Assembly (NCBI GenBank): GCA_031732875.1
Contig: JAVMKL010000284.1
Coordinates: 1 to 64,000, forward strand
Direction: 5' to 3'
Source of the DNA: JAVMKJ01 sp031732875
GTDB taxonomy: Bacteria > Pseudomonadota > Gammaproteobacteria > Competibacterales > Competibacteraceae
DNA length: 64,000 nt
Positions 17,054 through 27,149 of this stretch are shown here, piece after piece (position 1 is the stretch's first letter; the number at the start of each line of letters is the position of its first letter). A program made the position numbers and the translations under genes. The notes beneath the pieces are model-generated. The model was not told where the DNA came from and did no database searches. It worked only from the letters and a program-made list of their open reading frames with translations.

Positions 17054-17527
17054 TCAGTGAGTCTGGGCCGTGGTCGTCGCCGCGGCCTGCGCCTGCTGTT
17101 GCTGCAACCGCTGCAGGTAAAGACCGTCGAAGTTGATCGGATTGAGCAGCAGCGCCGGGAATCCGCCCTTGCCGATCAGCGAGGCCAGTTCCTCGCGGGC
17201 GAAGGGAAACAGAATGTTCGGACAGAACGCATGCAGCATGTGCCCCATCTGCGCGTCCTCGAAACCCCGCAGAGTGAACAGGCCACCCTGCTGGATTTCG
17301 GCCAGGTAAGCGGTACGCTCGCCGAGCTTGGCGGTAACGGTCAGGGTCAGCACCACTTCGAACAGATCCTCGGTCAGCGGTGTGGCGCCGCTTTCGAGGC
17401 GTACCTCGGTTTGCGGCTGCCACTGCTCGGTGAAAATCATGGGGGAATTGGGTGTCTCCAGGGATACATCCTTCAGGTAGACTTTTTGGATTTCGAAGTG
17501 CTGGGGAATCTGCTGTTGCTCGCTCAT
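17054..17527 (-). CDS. secB: Protein-export chaperone SecB
   Basis: SecB is the tetrameric cytosolic chaperone that holds preproteins unfolded and delivers them to SecA. The 157-residue protein has the conserved QKVYLKDVSLETPNSP, LTVTAKLGERTAYLAEIQQGG (SecA-binding region) and the CPNILFPFAREELASLIGKGGFP signature near 112-135. The tail is Gln/Ala-rich. The ATG at 17527 is preceded by AAGG at eight bases; a TTG two codons earlier is less likely. Located between grxC and gpsA as in E. coli. Confidence 0.96.
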   Translation of the reverse strand: MSEQQQIPQHFEIQKVYLKDVSLETPNSPMIFTEQWQPQTEVRLESGATPLTEDLFEVVLTLTVTAKLGERTAYLAEIQQGGLFTLRGFEDAQMGHMLHAFCPNILFPFAREELASLIGKGGFPALLLNPINFDGLYLQRLQQQQAQAAATTTAQTH

Positions 17528-17599
17528 GCGCAATGCCTTGTCTGAGAGGGTGTGATGGGTTGAATGACGATGGAAACAGCCGCCGGCGCCAGGCTCGCT

Positions 17600-17854
17600 T
17601 CAGTTCTTCAGCAACGGATCCAGCTTGCCGCGCTGCTCCAGCGCGAACAGATCGTCGCAGCCGCCGACATGCCGGTCACCGATGAAGATCTGGGGCACGG
17701 TATCGCGGCCGGTTCGCCGAGCGATCTCGTCCCACAACCGAGGCTCGCGATCGACGTCCAGGACCGTGTAACTCACTCCCTTGCTGTCCAGCAACGCCCG
17801 GGCGCGCCGGCAATACGGGCAATAGTCGGCCGAATACATGACGATGTTCGACAT
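17600..17854 (-). CDS. grxC: Glutaredoxin 3
   Basis: The 84-residue protein is a dithiol glutaredoxin reduced by glutathione. The active site is Cys12-Pro-Tyr-Cys15, and TVPQIFIGDRHVGGCDDL provides the cis-Pro and glutathione-binding segment. Length equals the E. coli protein (83). The ATG was chosen so that the protein begins MSNIVMYSADYCPYC. It lies between the rhodanese gene and secB, the conserved gammaproteobacterial arrangement. Confidence 0.95.
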   Translation of the reverse strand: MSNIVMYSADYCPYCRRARALLDSKGVSYTVLDVDREPRLWDEIARRTGRDTVPQIFIGDRHVGGCDDLFALEQRGKLDPLLKN

Positions 17855-17873
17855 GATCGAATCCGGTCGACGA

Positions 17874-18305
17874 TCAGGATTTCTTGCGGCTGACCGGCAG
17901 ATGGGCGTCCGCCCAAGCCAGCAGGCCACCGTTCAGACTGTAGGCCGCGGTGATGCCGTTCTTCTTGAGCAGGGCGCAAGCCGACTGCGAGGCGGCACCG
18001 GTGCGGCAGTAAACAATGATCGGCTTGTCGCCGGCCTTGGTCAGTTCGCCCAGCCGTTCCTTGAGCGCGGCGAACGGGATATGGCGAGCCTGAGGAATAT
18101 GGCCTTCCTTGTACTCGCCCCCATCGCGGATGTCCACGACCCAGGCATCCCGATCATTGATCAGGCGCAGGGCTTCGGTGGCGTTGAGGGTGCTGACTCC
18201 ACGCATCTTGCGCAGGATCTCGCTCCCGACCAGCATGCCCAGGATGGCGAACAGGGCCAGGAACAACAACCAGTTGTGCTGGGCAAATTCGGCAAAATCG
18301 CTCAT
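17874..18305 (-). CDS. Membrane-anchored rhodanese-like protein (YibN type)
   Basis: The 143-residue protein has one N-terminal membrane segment (about 12-27) followed by a single rhodanese domain with WVVDIRDGGEYKEGHI and the active-site loop YCRTGAAS (Cys100). It is the counterpart of E. coli YibN, positioned upstream of grxC, secB and gpsA. The catalytic Cys is present, so sulfurtransferase activity is possible; its physiological partner is not known. It follows a DUF2892 gene with an eight-base gap. Confidence 0.9.
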   Translation of the reverse strand: MSDFAEFAQHNWLLFLALFAILGMLVGSEILRKMRGVSTLNATEALRLINDRDAWVVDIRDGGEYKEGHIPQARHIPFAALKERLGELTKAGDKPIIVYCRTGAASQSACALLKKNGITAAYSLNGGLLAWADAHLPVSRKKS

Positions 18306-18313
18306 GACGTTCC

Positions 18314-18559
18314 TTAGTGATTGGTTCGATTCATCGAACGGTTGGCCCGATCACCCGCCTTCCCGACGCCCAGTTGCCACAGAATCCTCTCCGCCGGGCA
18401 GAATTGGGTGAAACCGCTCTGGAACAGGTTCAGGCCCACGAAAGCGGCGAACCACAACCAGTGGTCGCTGTGGTGGAGCGGACTGGCCGGCGCTCCTAGC
18501 AACAGTGAAATCAGGATGAAGGAGCCGGCCATGATCCGAATGATCCGTTCGCTGTTCAT
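18314..18559 (-). CDS. DUF2892 (YgaP-like) small membrane protein
   Basis: The 81-residue protein has two hydrophobic helices (about 7-24 and 33-48) joined by a short loop, followed by FTQFCPAERILWQLG, the hallmark Cys-containing segment of DUF2892 proteins. Such proteins are often fused to or encoded next to rhodaneses, as here with the YibN-type gene eight bases away. It may help sulfur transfer at the membrane, which is inference from context. Confidence 0.87.
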   Translation of the reverse strand: MNSERIIRIMAGSFILISLLLGAPASPLHHSDHWLWFAAFVGLNLFQSGFTQFCPAERILWQLGVGKAGDRANRSMNRTNH

Positions 18560-18585
18560 GAATTGATCTCGATCGAGAAATGGTG

Positions 18586-18610
18586 GATTTAGAGATTTAG
18601 AGATTGAGAT
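18586..18610. repeat. Short tandem GATTTAGA repeat
   Basis: Two perfect copies of GATTTAGA (18586-18593, 18594-18601) and a degenerate third lie between the DUF2892 gene and the ArsR-type gene. Confidence 0.6.
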
Positions 18611-18670
18611 ATCGAGCCATCGAGAACGGATCGAACGGAGGCGAGGCCGGCGACCGGTCCGCGCGCGCGG

Positions 18671-19033
18671 TCAGCCCCGCGCGCAGAAGACGTCCCGCAT
18701 CATGCCGATCAGGCGCAACGTGCGAGCGTCTCCCACCCGATAATAGACCCGGTTGGCGTCCTTGCGACAGGTCAGGATGCCCTTGTCGCGCAGGATGGCC
18801 AAATGTTGGGAAATATTACTCTGGGACGTGCCGACATGCTCGACGATCTCCTGGACGCTGACCTCCTGGTCGCCCAAGATGCAGAGGATCTTGAGCCGTA
18901 GCGGATGCGACATCGCCTTGAGGGAGCGGGATGCCCGCTCGATGTCCTCGTCGCGGGTGATCAGGAAATCCATCGCCGGATGACCGGCGCCGGCGCCGTC
19001 CCGCGTCATGCCAGCACACTCATTGCGCACCAT
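18671..19033 (-). CDS. ArsR/SmtB-family transcriptional regulator
   Basis: The core (about residues 30-120 of 120) is a winged helix of ArsR type: SLKAMSHPLRLKILCILGDQ, the recognition region VQEIVEHVGTSQSNISQHLAILRDKG and a beta wing RKDANRVYYRVGD. One Cys lies in helix 3 (LKILCILG) and another near the C-terminus (FCARG), so metal or reactive-sulfur sensing is possible; a rhodanese and a DUF2892 gene follow on the same strand, which fits sulfur sensing. Starts at 19033, 19009 or 18973 are all possible and none has a clear ribosome binding site. Confidence 0.87.
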   Translation of the reverse strand: MVRNECAGMTRDGAGAGHPAMDFLITRDEDIERASRSLKAMSHPLRLKILCILGDQEVSVQEIVEHVGTSQSNISQHLAILRDKGILTCRKDANRVYYRVGDARTLRLIGMMRDVFCARG

Positions 19034-19080
19034 GGATCCAACAACGCGTTATCGAGGAATTTCGCGAATTAGCATAGCTT

Positions 19081-19094
19081 AATATAGCGATATT
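19081..19094. promoter_or_regulatory. Possible operator dyad upstream of the ArsR-type gene
   Basis: AATAT, four bases, ATATT form a dyad in the AT-rich part of the region between the ArsR-type gene and gpmA. Autoregulation at an AT-rich dyad is common in this family. The match is short and could be chance. Confidence 0.3.
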
Positions 19095-19272
19095 GAGAAG
19101 TTGCGCGCGCCGCCCGCGCCGCGAATGCGGGAACGCGACTGGCGAAATCGGCCGGCCGGGCGTATGATCACGCGGCAAAATTTCCATATGATTTAAGCGT
19201 ATCACCCCACCGCCGGCCCCCGCGCCGAACCCGATAGCGACAGCGATCACCCTGAACTGAGGAGGCATCAGA

Positions 19273-20025
19273 ATGTACAAGATCGTGCTCATCCGCCATG
19301 GCGAAAGCCAGTGGAACAAGGAAAACCGCTTCACCGGCTGGATCGACGTGGATCTGTCCGACAAGGGCCGCGAGGAGGCCAAAAAAGCCGGACAAACGCT
19401 TAACAGGGAAGGCTATGTCTTCGACGTAGCCTATACTTCGGTGCTCAAGCGCGCCATCCATACCCTGTGGACCGTGCTGGACGAGATGGACCTGGCGTGG
19501 ATTCCGGTACACCGGAGCTGGCGCCTCAACGAGCGCCACTACGGCGCCCTGGCCGGCCTGAACAAGTCCGAAACCGCCGCCAAGCACGGCGAGGAGCAGG
19601 TCAAAATCTGGCGGCGCAGCTTCGACATCCCACCGCCGGCGCTGGAGCCGAGCGACCCGCGCTTCCCCACCAACGACCCGCGCTACGCTGGCCTCGACCC
19701 ACGCGTGCTGCCGGCCACCGAGAGCCTCAAGACCACCATCGACCGGGTACTGCCGTTCTGGCACGACGTCCTGGTGCCGACCATCCGCTCCGGCAAGCGG
19801 GTAGCGATCGCGGCCCATGGCAACAGCCTGCGGGCGCTGGTCAAGTACCTCGACGACATGTCCGACGAGGCGATCATCGCCTTGAACATTCCGACCGCCG
19901 TACCGCTGGTCTACGAACTCGACGCCAACCTGCGGCCGATCAAGAAGGGTGGCCAGTATCTGGCCGATCCTGAGGAACTCAAGAAACTGATGGACGCCGT
20001 CGCCAACCAGGGCAAAGCCAAGTAA
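19273..20025 (+). CDS. gpmA: 2,3-bisphosphoglycerate-dependent phosphoglycerate mutase
   Basis: GpmA interconverts 3- and 2-phosphoglycerate in glycolysis and gluconeogenesis through a phosphohistidine. The 250-residue protein has the catalytic His9 in [18 protein letters not shown], the [13 protein letters not shown] segment and the second active-site His in [12 protein letters not shown]. Length equals E. coli GpmA. GAGGAGG lies upstream of the ATG. It is followed about 200 bp later by a CtpA-type protease gene on the same strand, an order also seen in other proteobacteria. Confidence 0.97.
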   Translation: MYKIVLIRHGESQWNKENRFTGWIDVDLSDKGREEAKKAGQTLNREGYVFDVAYTSVLKRAIHTLWTVLDEMDLAWIPVHRSWRLNERHYGALAGLNKSETAAKHGEEQVKIWRRSFDIPPPALEPSDPRFPTNDPRYAGLDPRVLPATESLKTTIDRVLPFWHDVLVPTIRSGKRVAIAAHGNSLRALVKYLDDMSDEAIIALNIPTAVPLVYELDANLRPIKKGGQYLADPEELKKLMDAVANQGKAK

Positions 20026-20224
20026 GCGTTCCTCGCATTATCCTCGCGACCGGCGCCGAATGCAGAATTTGGTGTCCGGTCGCCATCCCACCGCTTCCGG
20101 CGATTCCATCCAAAATTACCCTTCTGGCCTCGCAATTTCCGGACCCGGTCCGTTGTCTTATGCGGAAGGTCGTTCGAGGTATCCGAAATTTCCCTGTCGC
20201 GATCGAAGGATGTCTGGAGTGAAG

Positions 20225-21565
20225 ATGAAGGTTGCAACCCGACACGGTCTGGCGCTGGCCTTGAGTTTTCTGGCGGGTGTTTCCCTGACCGCCGTGCATG
20301 CCGTCTGGGCCGAGAAGGAAACGGCCCCGGAACCCAAGCTGCCGTTGGACGAGTTGCGCGCGTTCACCGGCGTGCTCGACGCCGTCAAGCAGGATTACGT
20401 GGAGCCGGTCAAGGACAAGGACCTGCTGGAAAATGCCATTCGTGGCATGCTGAGCAATCTCGATCCGCATTCCGCCTATCTGGACGCGGAGGCGTTCCAG
20501 GATTTGCAGATCGGCACGTCCGGGGAGTTCGGCGGGTTGGGCATCGAAGTCGGGCAGGAAGACGGTTTCATCAAGGTCATCGCGCCGATCGATGACACTC
20601 CCGCTCAAAAGGCCGGCATCCGCGCCGGCGACCTGATCATTCGGCTGGACGATACCTCGGTCAAGGGCATGCCCCTGTCGGATGCGATCCAGCGGATGCG
20701 CGGCAAACCGAACACGCCGATCACCCTGACCATCGTCCGGGAAGGCGTGCGAAAACCGCTCAAGATCAAGCTGGTCCGGGAAATCATCCAGGTCAGGAGC
20801 GTCAAGAGCCGCTTGCTGGAGCCCGGCTTCGGCTACCTGCGGATCACCCAGTTCCAAGCCAAGACCGCCCCCAATCTGCGACAGTCTCTTCAGGAACTCG
20901 AACAGCAGAACAAGGGGCCCCTCAGGGGCTTGGTGCTCGATCTGCGCAACAATCCGGGAGGGGTGCTGAACGGCGCGGTGGACGTGGCCGACGATTTCCT
21001 CGAGGACGGCGCCATCGTTCAGACCAAGGGGCGCGGCAACGGCTCCGATCAAAGTTACAAAGCCACGCCGGGCGATCTGCTGAAGGGCGCGCCGATGGTG
21101 GTACTGGTCAACAGCGGGTCCGCTTCGGCCTCGGAAATCGTCGCCGGCGCGCTTCAGGATCACCGGCGGGCGCTCGTTGTCGGCGAGCGCACGTTTGGTA
21201 AAGGATCGGTGCAGACCATTCTTCCGCTGGGCAACGGCACGGCGGTCAAGCTGACCACCGCCCGTTACTATACGCCGAACGGCCGCTCCATCCAGGCCGC
21301 CGGCATCGAGCCCGACATCAAGCTAAAATCGCTCAAGATCGGAGCCGACGACGGCGCCGACCCGGAATTCATCAAAGAATCCGACCTGACCGGCCACCTG
21401 CGCAACGACCGCGAGGACAAAGCCGACGGCAAGCAACCGGATAGCGCGCCCGAATCCAGGACGCCCGGCCCCGATGGAAATCTGGCGCAAAGCGACTACC
21501 CCTTGTACGAAGCCCTGAATCTGCTCAAGGGCATGGCCCTGTTGCAAAACCGCAAGAGCGGCTGA
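20225..21565 (+). CDS. Carboxy-terminal processing protease (S41 family)
   Basis: The 446-residue exported protease has a signal peptide (ending near AVWA), an N-terminal helical segment with IRGMLSNLDPHSAYLDAE, a PDZ domain (about 85-165: GFIKVIAPIDDTPAQKAGIRAGDLI) and a peptidase S41 core with the nucleophile in VLVNSGSASASEIVAGALQDH and the Lys in GERTFGKGSVQTI. The C-terminus is a charged low-complexity tail followed by a short helix. ATG at 20225 is preferred because GGAG lies five bases upstream; ATG at 20210 is an alternative. It acts in the periplasm on protein C-termini; specific substrates are unknown. Confidence 0.93.
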   Translation: MKVATRHGLALALSFLAGVSLTAVHAVWAEKETAPEPKLPLDELRAFTGVLDAVKQDYVEPVKDKDLLENAIRGMLSNLDPHSAYLDAEAFQDLQIGTSGEFGGLGIEVGQEDGFIKVIAPIDDTPAQKAGIRAGDLIIRLDDTSVKGMPLSDAIQRMRGKPNTPITLTIVREGVRKPLKIKLVREIIQVRSVKSRLLEPGFGYLRITQFQAKTAPNLRQSLQELEQQNKGPLRGLVLDLRNNPGGVLNGAVDVADDFLEDGAIVQTKGRGNGSDQSYKATPGDLLKGAPMVVLVNSGSASASEIVAGALQDHRRALVVGERTFGKGSVQTILPLGNGTAVKLTTARYYTPNGRSIQAAGIEPDIKLKSLKIGADDGADPEFIKESDLTGHLRNDREDKADGKQPDSAPESRTPGPDGNLAQSDYPLYEALNLLKGMALLQNRKSG

Positions 21566-21613
21566 ACGCCGGCTTGTGGCCCTCGTCCGCCCCAAATGAA
21601 GGAGAAGCCGTCC

Positions 21614-22159
21614 ATGGCCACCGTCCTCGTACCGCTTGCCCAAGGCTGCGAAGAACTGGAAGCCGTCACCATCATCGACCTGCTGCGCCGCGCCGACATC
21701 ACGGTGGTCGTCGCCGGCTTGGAGGCCGGGCCGATCACCGCCTCGCGCGGGGTCTTGCTCGTGCCGGAAACCACCTTGGACGAGGTCTCAGACGGGGATT
21801 TCGACATGGTGGTACTGCCCGGCGGGCTGGGCGGCGCTCAGCGGCTGGAGGCCGACCAACGGATTGCGATGCTGCTGCGGCGGATGGCGGAACAGGGCCG
21901 CTACGTCGCCGCCATTTGCGCCGCGCCCCGCGTGCTGGCCAGCGCGGGCCTGCTGAAAAACCGCGAGGCCACCGCCTACCCGGGCATTCTCGACGGGCAG
22001 GCCGACATTCGACCGAGCAGCGCCGCGGTGGTGCGCGATGGAACCTTCATCACGTCGCGCGGCCCCGGCACGGCGATGGATTTTGCCTTGGCGCTGATTG
22101 AAATTCTGTGCGGCCGCGAGCGGCGTGACACGGTCGAGGCTGCGTTGCAGCGGCCCTGA
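21614..22159 (+). CDS. DJ-1/PfpI-family protein, YajL-like
   Basis: The 181-residue protein is a DJ-1 superfamily member close to YajL. The reactive Cys102 lies in the nucleophile elbow AAICAAPRVL, with Glu15 in GCEELEAVTI and the VVLPGGLGGAQRL loop. YajL is linked to oxidative-stress protection and protein deglycase/chaperone activity in E. coli, the exact chemistry being debated. GAAGGAG nine bases before the ATG decides the start. It lies 48 bp after the protease gene. Confidence 0.9.
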   Translation: MATVLVPLAQGCEELEAVTIIDLLRRADITVVVAGLEAGPITASRGVLLVPETTLDEVSDGDFDMVVLPGGLGGAQRLEADQRIAMLLRRMAEQGRYVAAICAAPRVLASAGLLKNREATAYPGILDGQADIRPSSAAVVRDGTFITSRGPGTAMDFALALIEILCGRERRDTVEAALQRP

Positions 22160-22224
22160 GCCTCCAATCCTCCAACCCTCTCGCATGGACCCATCGAGGA
22201 GAGGTCGGGCGAAAGGAACCGGCT

Positions 22225-23898
22225 TCAGGCATCCGTGGGCCAGGCACCGATCAGCAAGCCGACCCCAATCCCGCCCAATAGCCAGATCGGCAGGGGCGCA
22301 TTCCAGAAGCTGACCGACTGCTGGGCATCAAACCCCAGCAGCACCGCCGCGCTAATCAGCAGCGCCGCGCCAACCCGCGCATGAAACGCGCGTCGGTTGG
22401 CCCGCCGCGCTTCCCGCCGCAACTGCGCCATTTCCTGTTTCTGCAATTGCACCGTCAGTTCGCCGCCATGCGCCTTGCGGAGCAGGCCGTAAATCAAATT
22501 CGGCAAATCCGGGGTCTGATCGGCCCAGCGCGGAATATAGTACTTGATGCGATTGAACACCGAACGCGGCCCGACCCGGTCCCGCATCCAGCTTTCCAGA
22601 AACGGCTTGGCGGTTTTCCACAAATCCAGCTCGGGATCGAGTTGCCGACCCAGCCCCTCGATGTTGAGCAGGGTCTTCTGCAGCAGCACCAGTTGCGGCT
22701 GCACTTCCATGTTGAAGCGGCGGGCGGTCTGGAACAGCGTCAGCAGGAAACCGCCGAAGGAGATGTCCTTGAGCGGCCGGTCGAAGATCGGTTCCGATAC
22801 GGTACGAATGGCCGACTCGAACTCGTCCACCCGGGTTTCCGCCGGCACCCAGCCGGATTCGATATGCAGTTCCGCCACCCGGCGGTAATCGCGGTGGAAA
22901 AACGCCAGAAAATTTTCGGCCAGATAGTGTTGGTCGGTGGGATTCAGGGTGCCGATGATGCCGAAATCCACCGCGATATAGCGGGGATCGGCCGGATCGT
23001 CGGCATTGATGAAAATATTGCCGGGATGCATGTCGGCATGGAAGAAGCTGTCGCGAAACACCTGGGTAAAGAAAATCACCACCCCCCGTTCCGACAGTTT
23101 TTTCATATCCACGCCACGCCGCCGCAATTCGGCGATGTCGCCCACCGGAATACCGCGAATCCGCTCCATCACCAACACGTTGCGGCGGGTTTCCGGCCAG
23201 AACACCTCGGGCACGTACAGGATCGGCGAACCTTGGAAATTGTGCCGCAACTGACTGGCGTTGGCCGCTTCGCGAACCAGATCCAGTTCGTCGAAGATGG
23301 TCTTCTCGTACTCCGCCACCACCTCGACCGGCCGCAGCCGGCGGCCCTCCTTCCAGTAGCGCTGGGCCAGGCTGGCGATGATGTACAGCAATTCCACGTC
23401 GCGGCGGATGATTTTTTCGATACCCGGTCGCAACACCTTGACGACCACCTCCCGGTCGTTCGACAACCGGGCGGCATGGACCTGGGCGATGGAGGCGGAC
23501 GCCAGCGGCTGGGCATCGAAGTCGGCGAACGCCGTCTCCAGCGGCTGACCGTAGGCTCTCTCGACGATGGCCCGCGCCTGTTCGCCGGGAAACGGCGGCA
23601 CTTGGTCCTGCAACTTGGCCAGTTCCAGGGCGATGTCGTCCGGCAGCAGATCGCGGCGGGTGGACAACATCTGGCCGAACTTGACGAAGATCGGTCCCAG
23701 ATCCTCCAGCGCCAGCCGGATGCGGGCGCCGCGCGCCAGCGTCGATTGCGGGCGGTCCACCCAGTTCCATGGCAGCAGATGGCGTAGAAATCCGACCGGC
23801 CGGAACAGATGGGTGGCAAGGATGATATCGTCCAGGCCATGGCGCACCAGCACCCGGTTGATGTGCAGCAACCGCAGCAGTTGGGCCGGACCGAACAT
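22225..23898 (-). CDS. ubiB: Ubiquinone biosynthesis atypical kinase UbiB
   Basis: UbiB is an ATPase/kinase-like membrane protein needed for ubiquinone (CoQ) synthesis and mobilisation. The 557-residue protein has the KxGQ motif ([17 protein letters not shown]), the Ala-rich loop [22 protein letters not shown], and the catalytic segments [12 protein letters not shown] and [11 protein letters not shown]. Two C-terminal hydrophobic helices anchor it (about 500-518 and 533-552). It is the last gene of ubiE-ubiJ-ubiB, the standard gammaproteobacterial order. Confidence 0.96.
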   Translation of the reverse strand: MFGPAQLLRLLHINRVLVRHGLDDIILATHLFRPVGFLRHLLPWNWVDRPQSTLARGARIRLALEDLGPIFVKFGQMLSTRRDLLPDDIALELAKLQDQVPPFPGEQARAIVERAYGQPLETAFADFDAQPLASASIAQVHAARLSNDREVVVKVLRPGIEKIIRRDVELLYIIASLAQRYWKEGRRLRPVEVVAEYEKTIFDELDLVREAANASQLRHNFQGSPILYVPEVFWPETRRNVLVMERIRGIPVGDIAELRRRGVDMKKLSERGVVIFFTQVFRDSFFHADMHPGNIFINADDPADPRYIAVDFGIIGTLNPTDQHYLAENFLAFFHRDYRRVAELHIESGWVPAETRVDEFESAIRTVSEPIFDRPLKDISFGGFLLTLFQTARRFNMEVQPQLVLLQKTLLNIEGLGRQLDPELDLWKTAKPFLESWMRDRVGPRSVFNRIKYYIPRWADQTPDLPNLIYGLLRKAHGGELTVQLQKQEMAQLRREARRANRRAFHARVGAALLISAAVLLGFDAQQSVSFWNAPLPIWLLGGIGVGLLIGAWPTDA

Positions 23899-23928
23899 GC
23901 CGTCTTCGCGCCTCGGCGGAGCGCGGGA

Positions 23929-24540
23929 CTAGGCCGGATCGCCGGCGGCCACGCGCCGGCGCAGGCGTTCGATCCGCGCCGCCAGCCGGTCGGCGTCCTC
24001 GCGCAAGACATCCACGGCGCTCAGAAACCGTTCGACCGCCGGCCGGGGCGGCAGCGCCCGCAATTCCTGTTGCAAATACTCGCCGCCGTCGCGCAGCAGA
24101 ATATCGGAGGTTCGCCGGCTCCAGGCGCGGAAACCGCGCCAGAGCTTGCCCAGTTGATGGGCGGCGACATCGCCGACCACCTTCGAAAGCTGCTCTTCCC
24201 AGTCGACGTCCAGCTGCGCCAGGATCTCCTGAAACTCCCGGCCCACGGCAGGATCGCCCTCGACTGCGATGTCGTCGCCGGCCGATCGATGCCCGCGCCA
24301 CCGTCGGGCCAGCGCCAGCGGCGCACCGCGTATCCGTACCGTCGGTTCCCCGTCGTACCGGTCAACGACCCGGATACCATCAATTCCGGGCAGCAAGTAG
24401 AAAGTCAAACCCAACCCCTCCGGCTCGATGGCGATGACAGTACCGTTCAATCCGGCCAGTCGAGGCGATATCTCGGGGTCGAGCCGCAAAATCTGATTGA
24501 GCGCGGTCTCCAACCCGGCAGCGATGACAGGGAGCGTCAA
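23929..24540 (-). CDS. ubiJ: Ubiquinone biosynthesis accessory factor UbiJ (SCP2 domain)
   Basis: UbiJ is the lipid-binding scaffold of the cytosolic Ubi metabolon and carries ubiquinone intermediates. The 203-residue protein has an N-terminal SCP2-like domain (about 15-105, with EGLGLTFYLLPGIDGIRV and RIRGAPLALARR), a helical middle and a C-terminal coiled coil. It lies between ubiE and ubiB with 30- to 55-bp gaps. Sequence conservation in this family is low and synteny adds much of the certainty. Confidence 0.92.
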   Translation of the reverse strand: MTLPVIAAGLETALNQILRLDPEISPRLAGLNGTVIAIEPEGLGLTFYLLPGIDGIRVVDRYDGEPTVRIRGAPLALARRWRGHRSAGDDIAVEGDPAVGREFQEILAQLDVDWEEQLSKVVGDVAAHQLGKLWRGFRAWSRRTSDILLRDGGEYLQQELRALPPRPAVERFLSAVDVLREDADRLAARIERLRRRVAAGDPA

Positions 24541-24595
24541 AAGGAACTCCTTGGAACAGCGACGACGACGGCGCGTCGGGGGGCGCGGGCGCGGT

Positions 24596-25345
24596 TCAGA
24601 ACTTGTAACCGCGATGCACCGCGACGATGCCGCCCGTCAGATTGAAATACCGGCAGCGCTCGAACCCGGCTTCCTCCATCATCCGCAGCAAGGTGTCCTG
24701 ATCCGGATGCATGCGGATGGACTCGGCCAGATAGCGATAGCTGGCGGCGTCGCCGGCCACCAGCCTGCCCAGCACCGGCAGCACCGCGAACGAATACAGG
24801 TCGTAGGCCGGCTTCAGCCCCGGCGCGATCGGATGGGAAAACTCCAGGATGATCGCTCGCCCGCCCGGCTTGAGCGCCCGGCGCATCGCCACCAGCGCTC
24901 GTTCCTTATAGGTCACGTTGCGCAGCCCGAAGGCGATGGCGATGCAATCGAAGGTGTTGTCGGCGAACGGCAGTTGCTCGGCGTCGGCCCGCACGTAGGC
25001 GATGTTGCCGACCGCGCCCTCGTCGATCAGTCGCCGACGTCCCTCGCTCAACATGCTGGCGTTGATGTCGGACAGCACCACCAACCCCTTCGGCCCCACC
25101 AGGGGCAACAGCCGGCTGGTCAGATCCCCGGTACCGCCGGCCAGATCCAGCACCCGTTCTCCGGCCCGCACGCCGCTGACGCTCACCGCGAACCGCTTCC
25201 ACAGCCGGTGCACGCCCAGCGACATCAAATCGTTCATCACGTCATACTTGCCGGCGACGGAATCGAACACGCCCGCGACCTTGCGGGCTTTCTCGTCGGC
25301 GGCCACCCTCTGATAGCCGAAGTGCGTCGTTTCAGGATGTTCCAT
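24596..25345 (-). CDS. ubiE: Ubiquinone/menaquinone C-methyltransferase UbiE
   Basis: UbiE is the SAM-dependent methyltransferase for the C-methylation step of ubiquinone and menaquinone synthesis. The 249-residue protein has [29 protein letters not shown], the SAM loop [26 protein letters not shown] and the C-terminal [15 protein letters not shown], matching E. coli UbiE closely. The ATG at 25345 gives the usual N-terminus; an upstream GTG would add six residues. Confidence 0.97.
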   Translation of the reverse strand: MEHPETTHFGYQRVAADEKARKVAGVFDSVAGKYDVMNDLMSLGVHRLWKRFAVSVSGVRAGERVLDLAGGTGDLTSRLLPLVGPKGLVVLSDINASMLSEGRRRLIDEGAVGNIAYVRADAEQLPFADNTFDCIAIAFGLRNVTYKERALVAMRRALKPGGRAIILEFSHPIAPGLKPAYDLYSFAVLPVLGRLVAGDAASYRYLAESIRMHPDQDTLLRMMEEAGFERCRYFNLTGGIVAVHRGYKF

Positions 25346-25382
25346 GTTTGGCGGACGCCTCACAATAATGGGGTGCGGGGAA

Positions 25383-25739
25383 TCAAATCTGGCGCTGGTG
25401 GCCAGCCTCGGCCAGGCGGCGCAGATAATCCCGCCAGTTACTCTCCTGATTCATGCCCAGTTCGTGGAGGATGTTCCAGGAATACAGGCCGGTCGAGTGA
25501 CCATCGTCGAACACCAGCCGGACGGCGTAATGGCCCACCGGCTCGATGGCCGTGATGTTGACCGTTTCCTTGCCGATCACCAGCGTCCCCGTGCCGGGAC
25601 CGTGGCCCCGCACCTCGGCGGAGGGTGAAAACACCCGCAGGTACTCGCAGGGCAACTCGAAGCGGGCACCATCCTCGAAAGCCACTTCCAGAATCCGGGA
25701 CACTTGGCGTAGCTTGATTTCAGTCGGGTGGATGCTCAT
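25383..25739 (-). CDS. DUF971 family protein
   Basis: The 118-residue protein matches DUF971 (gamma-butyrobetaine hydroxylase N-terminal-like): [56 protein letters not shown]. Related domains bind zinc or appear in Fe-S carrier proteins, but the free-standing protein has no firm role. It is conserved between hslU and ubiE in many gammaproteobacteria and starts nine bases after the hslU stop here. Confidence 0.9.
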   Translation of the reverse strand: MSIHPTEIKLRQVSRILEVAFEDGARFELPCEYLRVFSPSAEVRGHGPGTGTLVIGKETVNITAIEPVGHYAVRLVFDDGHSTGLYSWNILHELGMNQESNWRDYLRRLAEAGHQRQI

Positions 25740-25748
25740 GGCCGGGCC

Positions 25749-27083
25749 TCACAGAATATAGCGGGTCAGATCTTCGTCCTTGATCAGTTCGCCCAAGTGT
25801 GCGTCCACATAGGCACAATCCACGGTCACGGTCTGACGGGCGCGATCGGGCGCCTCGAAGGAAATGACCTCCAGCAACCGCTCCATGACCGTGTGCAACC
25901 GGCGGGCGCCGATGTTCTCGGTCCGCTCGTTGACCTGATAGGCAACCTCGGCGATGCGCCGCACCCCGTCCGCGGTGAATTCCAGCCCGACCTCCTCGGT
26001 CTGGAGCAGCGCGGCGTACTGTTCGGTCAGCGATGCGTCGGGCTCGGTCAGAATCCGTACGAAGTCCTCGGTGCTCAGGGCGCTCAGTTCCACCCGGATC
26101 GGCAATCGGCCCTGCAATTCGGGAATCAGGTCGGAGGGCTTGGCCAGATGGAACGCCCCAGAGGCGATGAACAGGACATGGTCGGTCCGCACCATGCCGT
26201 ACTTGGTCGAGACCGTGCAGCCTTCCACCAGCGGCAGCAAATCCCGCTGGACGCCCTCGCGCGACACGTCCGGACCGCCGTACTCGCCACGCTTGGCAAC
26301 CTTGTCGATCTCGTCGACAAACACGATGCCGTTCTGCTCGACCGCCGCCAATGCCCTGAGCTTGAGTTCCTCCTCGTTGATCATCTTGGCCGCTTCTTCC
26401 TCGCGCAGCAGCTTGAGGGCGTCCCTGACCTTGAGCTTGCGGGTCCGGGTGCGGCCGCTGGTCAGATTTTGGAACAGGCTCTGCAACTGGCTGGTCATTT
26501 CCTCCATGCCGGGCGGCGCCATGATCTCCACCCCAACCGGCCGGACCGATACTTCGATCTCGATCTCCCGGTCGCCCAGATCGCCGTGGTTGAGGCGCTC
26601 GCGCATCTTCTGCCGGGTGCCGGAATGATCCGGGGACTGCGGTTCGTTGGCGAAACCGACGCCGCGCGGCCGCGGCAGCAACACGTCCAGCACCCGCTCG
26701 TGGGCCGCTTCCTCGGCGAGATGCTGCACCTTGTGCATCTCCTCCTCGCGCACCATCTTCACCGCCCCGTCCATCAGGTCGCGGATGATGGATTCCACAT
26801 CGCGGCCCACGTAGCCGACCTCGGTAAACTTGGTGGCTTCCACCTTGATGAAGGGGGCGTTGGCCAACTTGGCCAACCGCCGGGCGATTTCGGTCTTGCC
26901 CACTCCGGTCGGGCCGATCATCAGGATGTTCTTGGGGGTGATCTCGTTGCGCAGTTCGGGGTTCACCCGCATCCGCCGCCAGCGGTTCCGCAGGGCGATC
27001 GCCACGGCGCGCTTGGCGGCGTCCTGGCCGATGATGTGTTTGTCCAGTTCCTGGGCGATTTCTCGGGGGGTCATATCCGACAT
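25749..27083 (-). CDS. hslU: HslVU protease ATPase subunit HslU
   Basis: HslU is the AAA+ unfoldase that feeds substrates to the HslV peptidase. The 444-residue protein has the N-terminal [16 protein letters not shown], Walker [12 protein letters not shown], the pore motif GYVGRD, an I domain of about 130 residues, Walker [12 protein letters not shown], sensor and C-terminal LTRYIL tail that docks into HslV. Length equals E. coli HslU (443). I chose the ATG giving MSDMTPRE; a GTG six codons earlier lacks homologue support. It follows hslV by 66 bp. Confidence 0.97.
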   Translation of the reverse strand: MSDMTPREIAQELDKHIIGQDAAKRAVAIALRNRWRRMRVNPELRNEITPKNILMIGPTGVGKTEIARRLAKLANAPFIKVEATKFTEVGYVGRDVESIIRDLMDGAVKMVREEEMHKVQHLAEEAAHERVLDVLLPRPRGVGFANEPQSPDHSGTRQKMRERLNHGDLGDREIEIEVSVRPVGVEIMAPPGMEEMTSQLQSLFQNLTSGRTRTRKLKVRDALKLLREEEAAKMINEEELKLRALAAVEQNGIVFVDEIDKVAKRGEYGGPDVSREGVQRDLLPLVEGCTVSTKYGMVRTDHVLFIASGAFHLAKPSDLIPELQGRLPIRVELSALSTEDFVRILTEPDASLTEQYAALLQTEEVGLEFTADGVRRIAEVAYQVNERTENIGARRLHTVMERLLEVISFEAPDRARQTVTVDCAYVDAHLGELIKDEDLTRYIL

Positions 27084-27149
27084 GGCGAGGCTACCATCCA
27101 CGGGTGAAGCGAAAACAGTACGGCGGGTACGCCGGACGTGCCTGCCCGG

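Noticed and set aside
22352..24301. A 649-codon leftward frame overlapping ubiB and ubiJ
   Set aside because: It is a shadow frame of ubiB in high-GC DNA, Arg/Gly/Pro-rich and without family motifs, while the ubiB frame has all kinase motifs.
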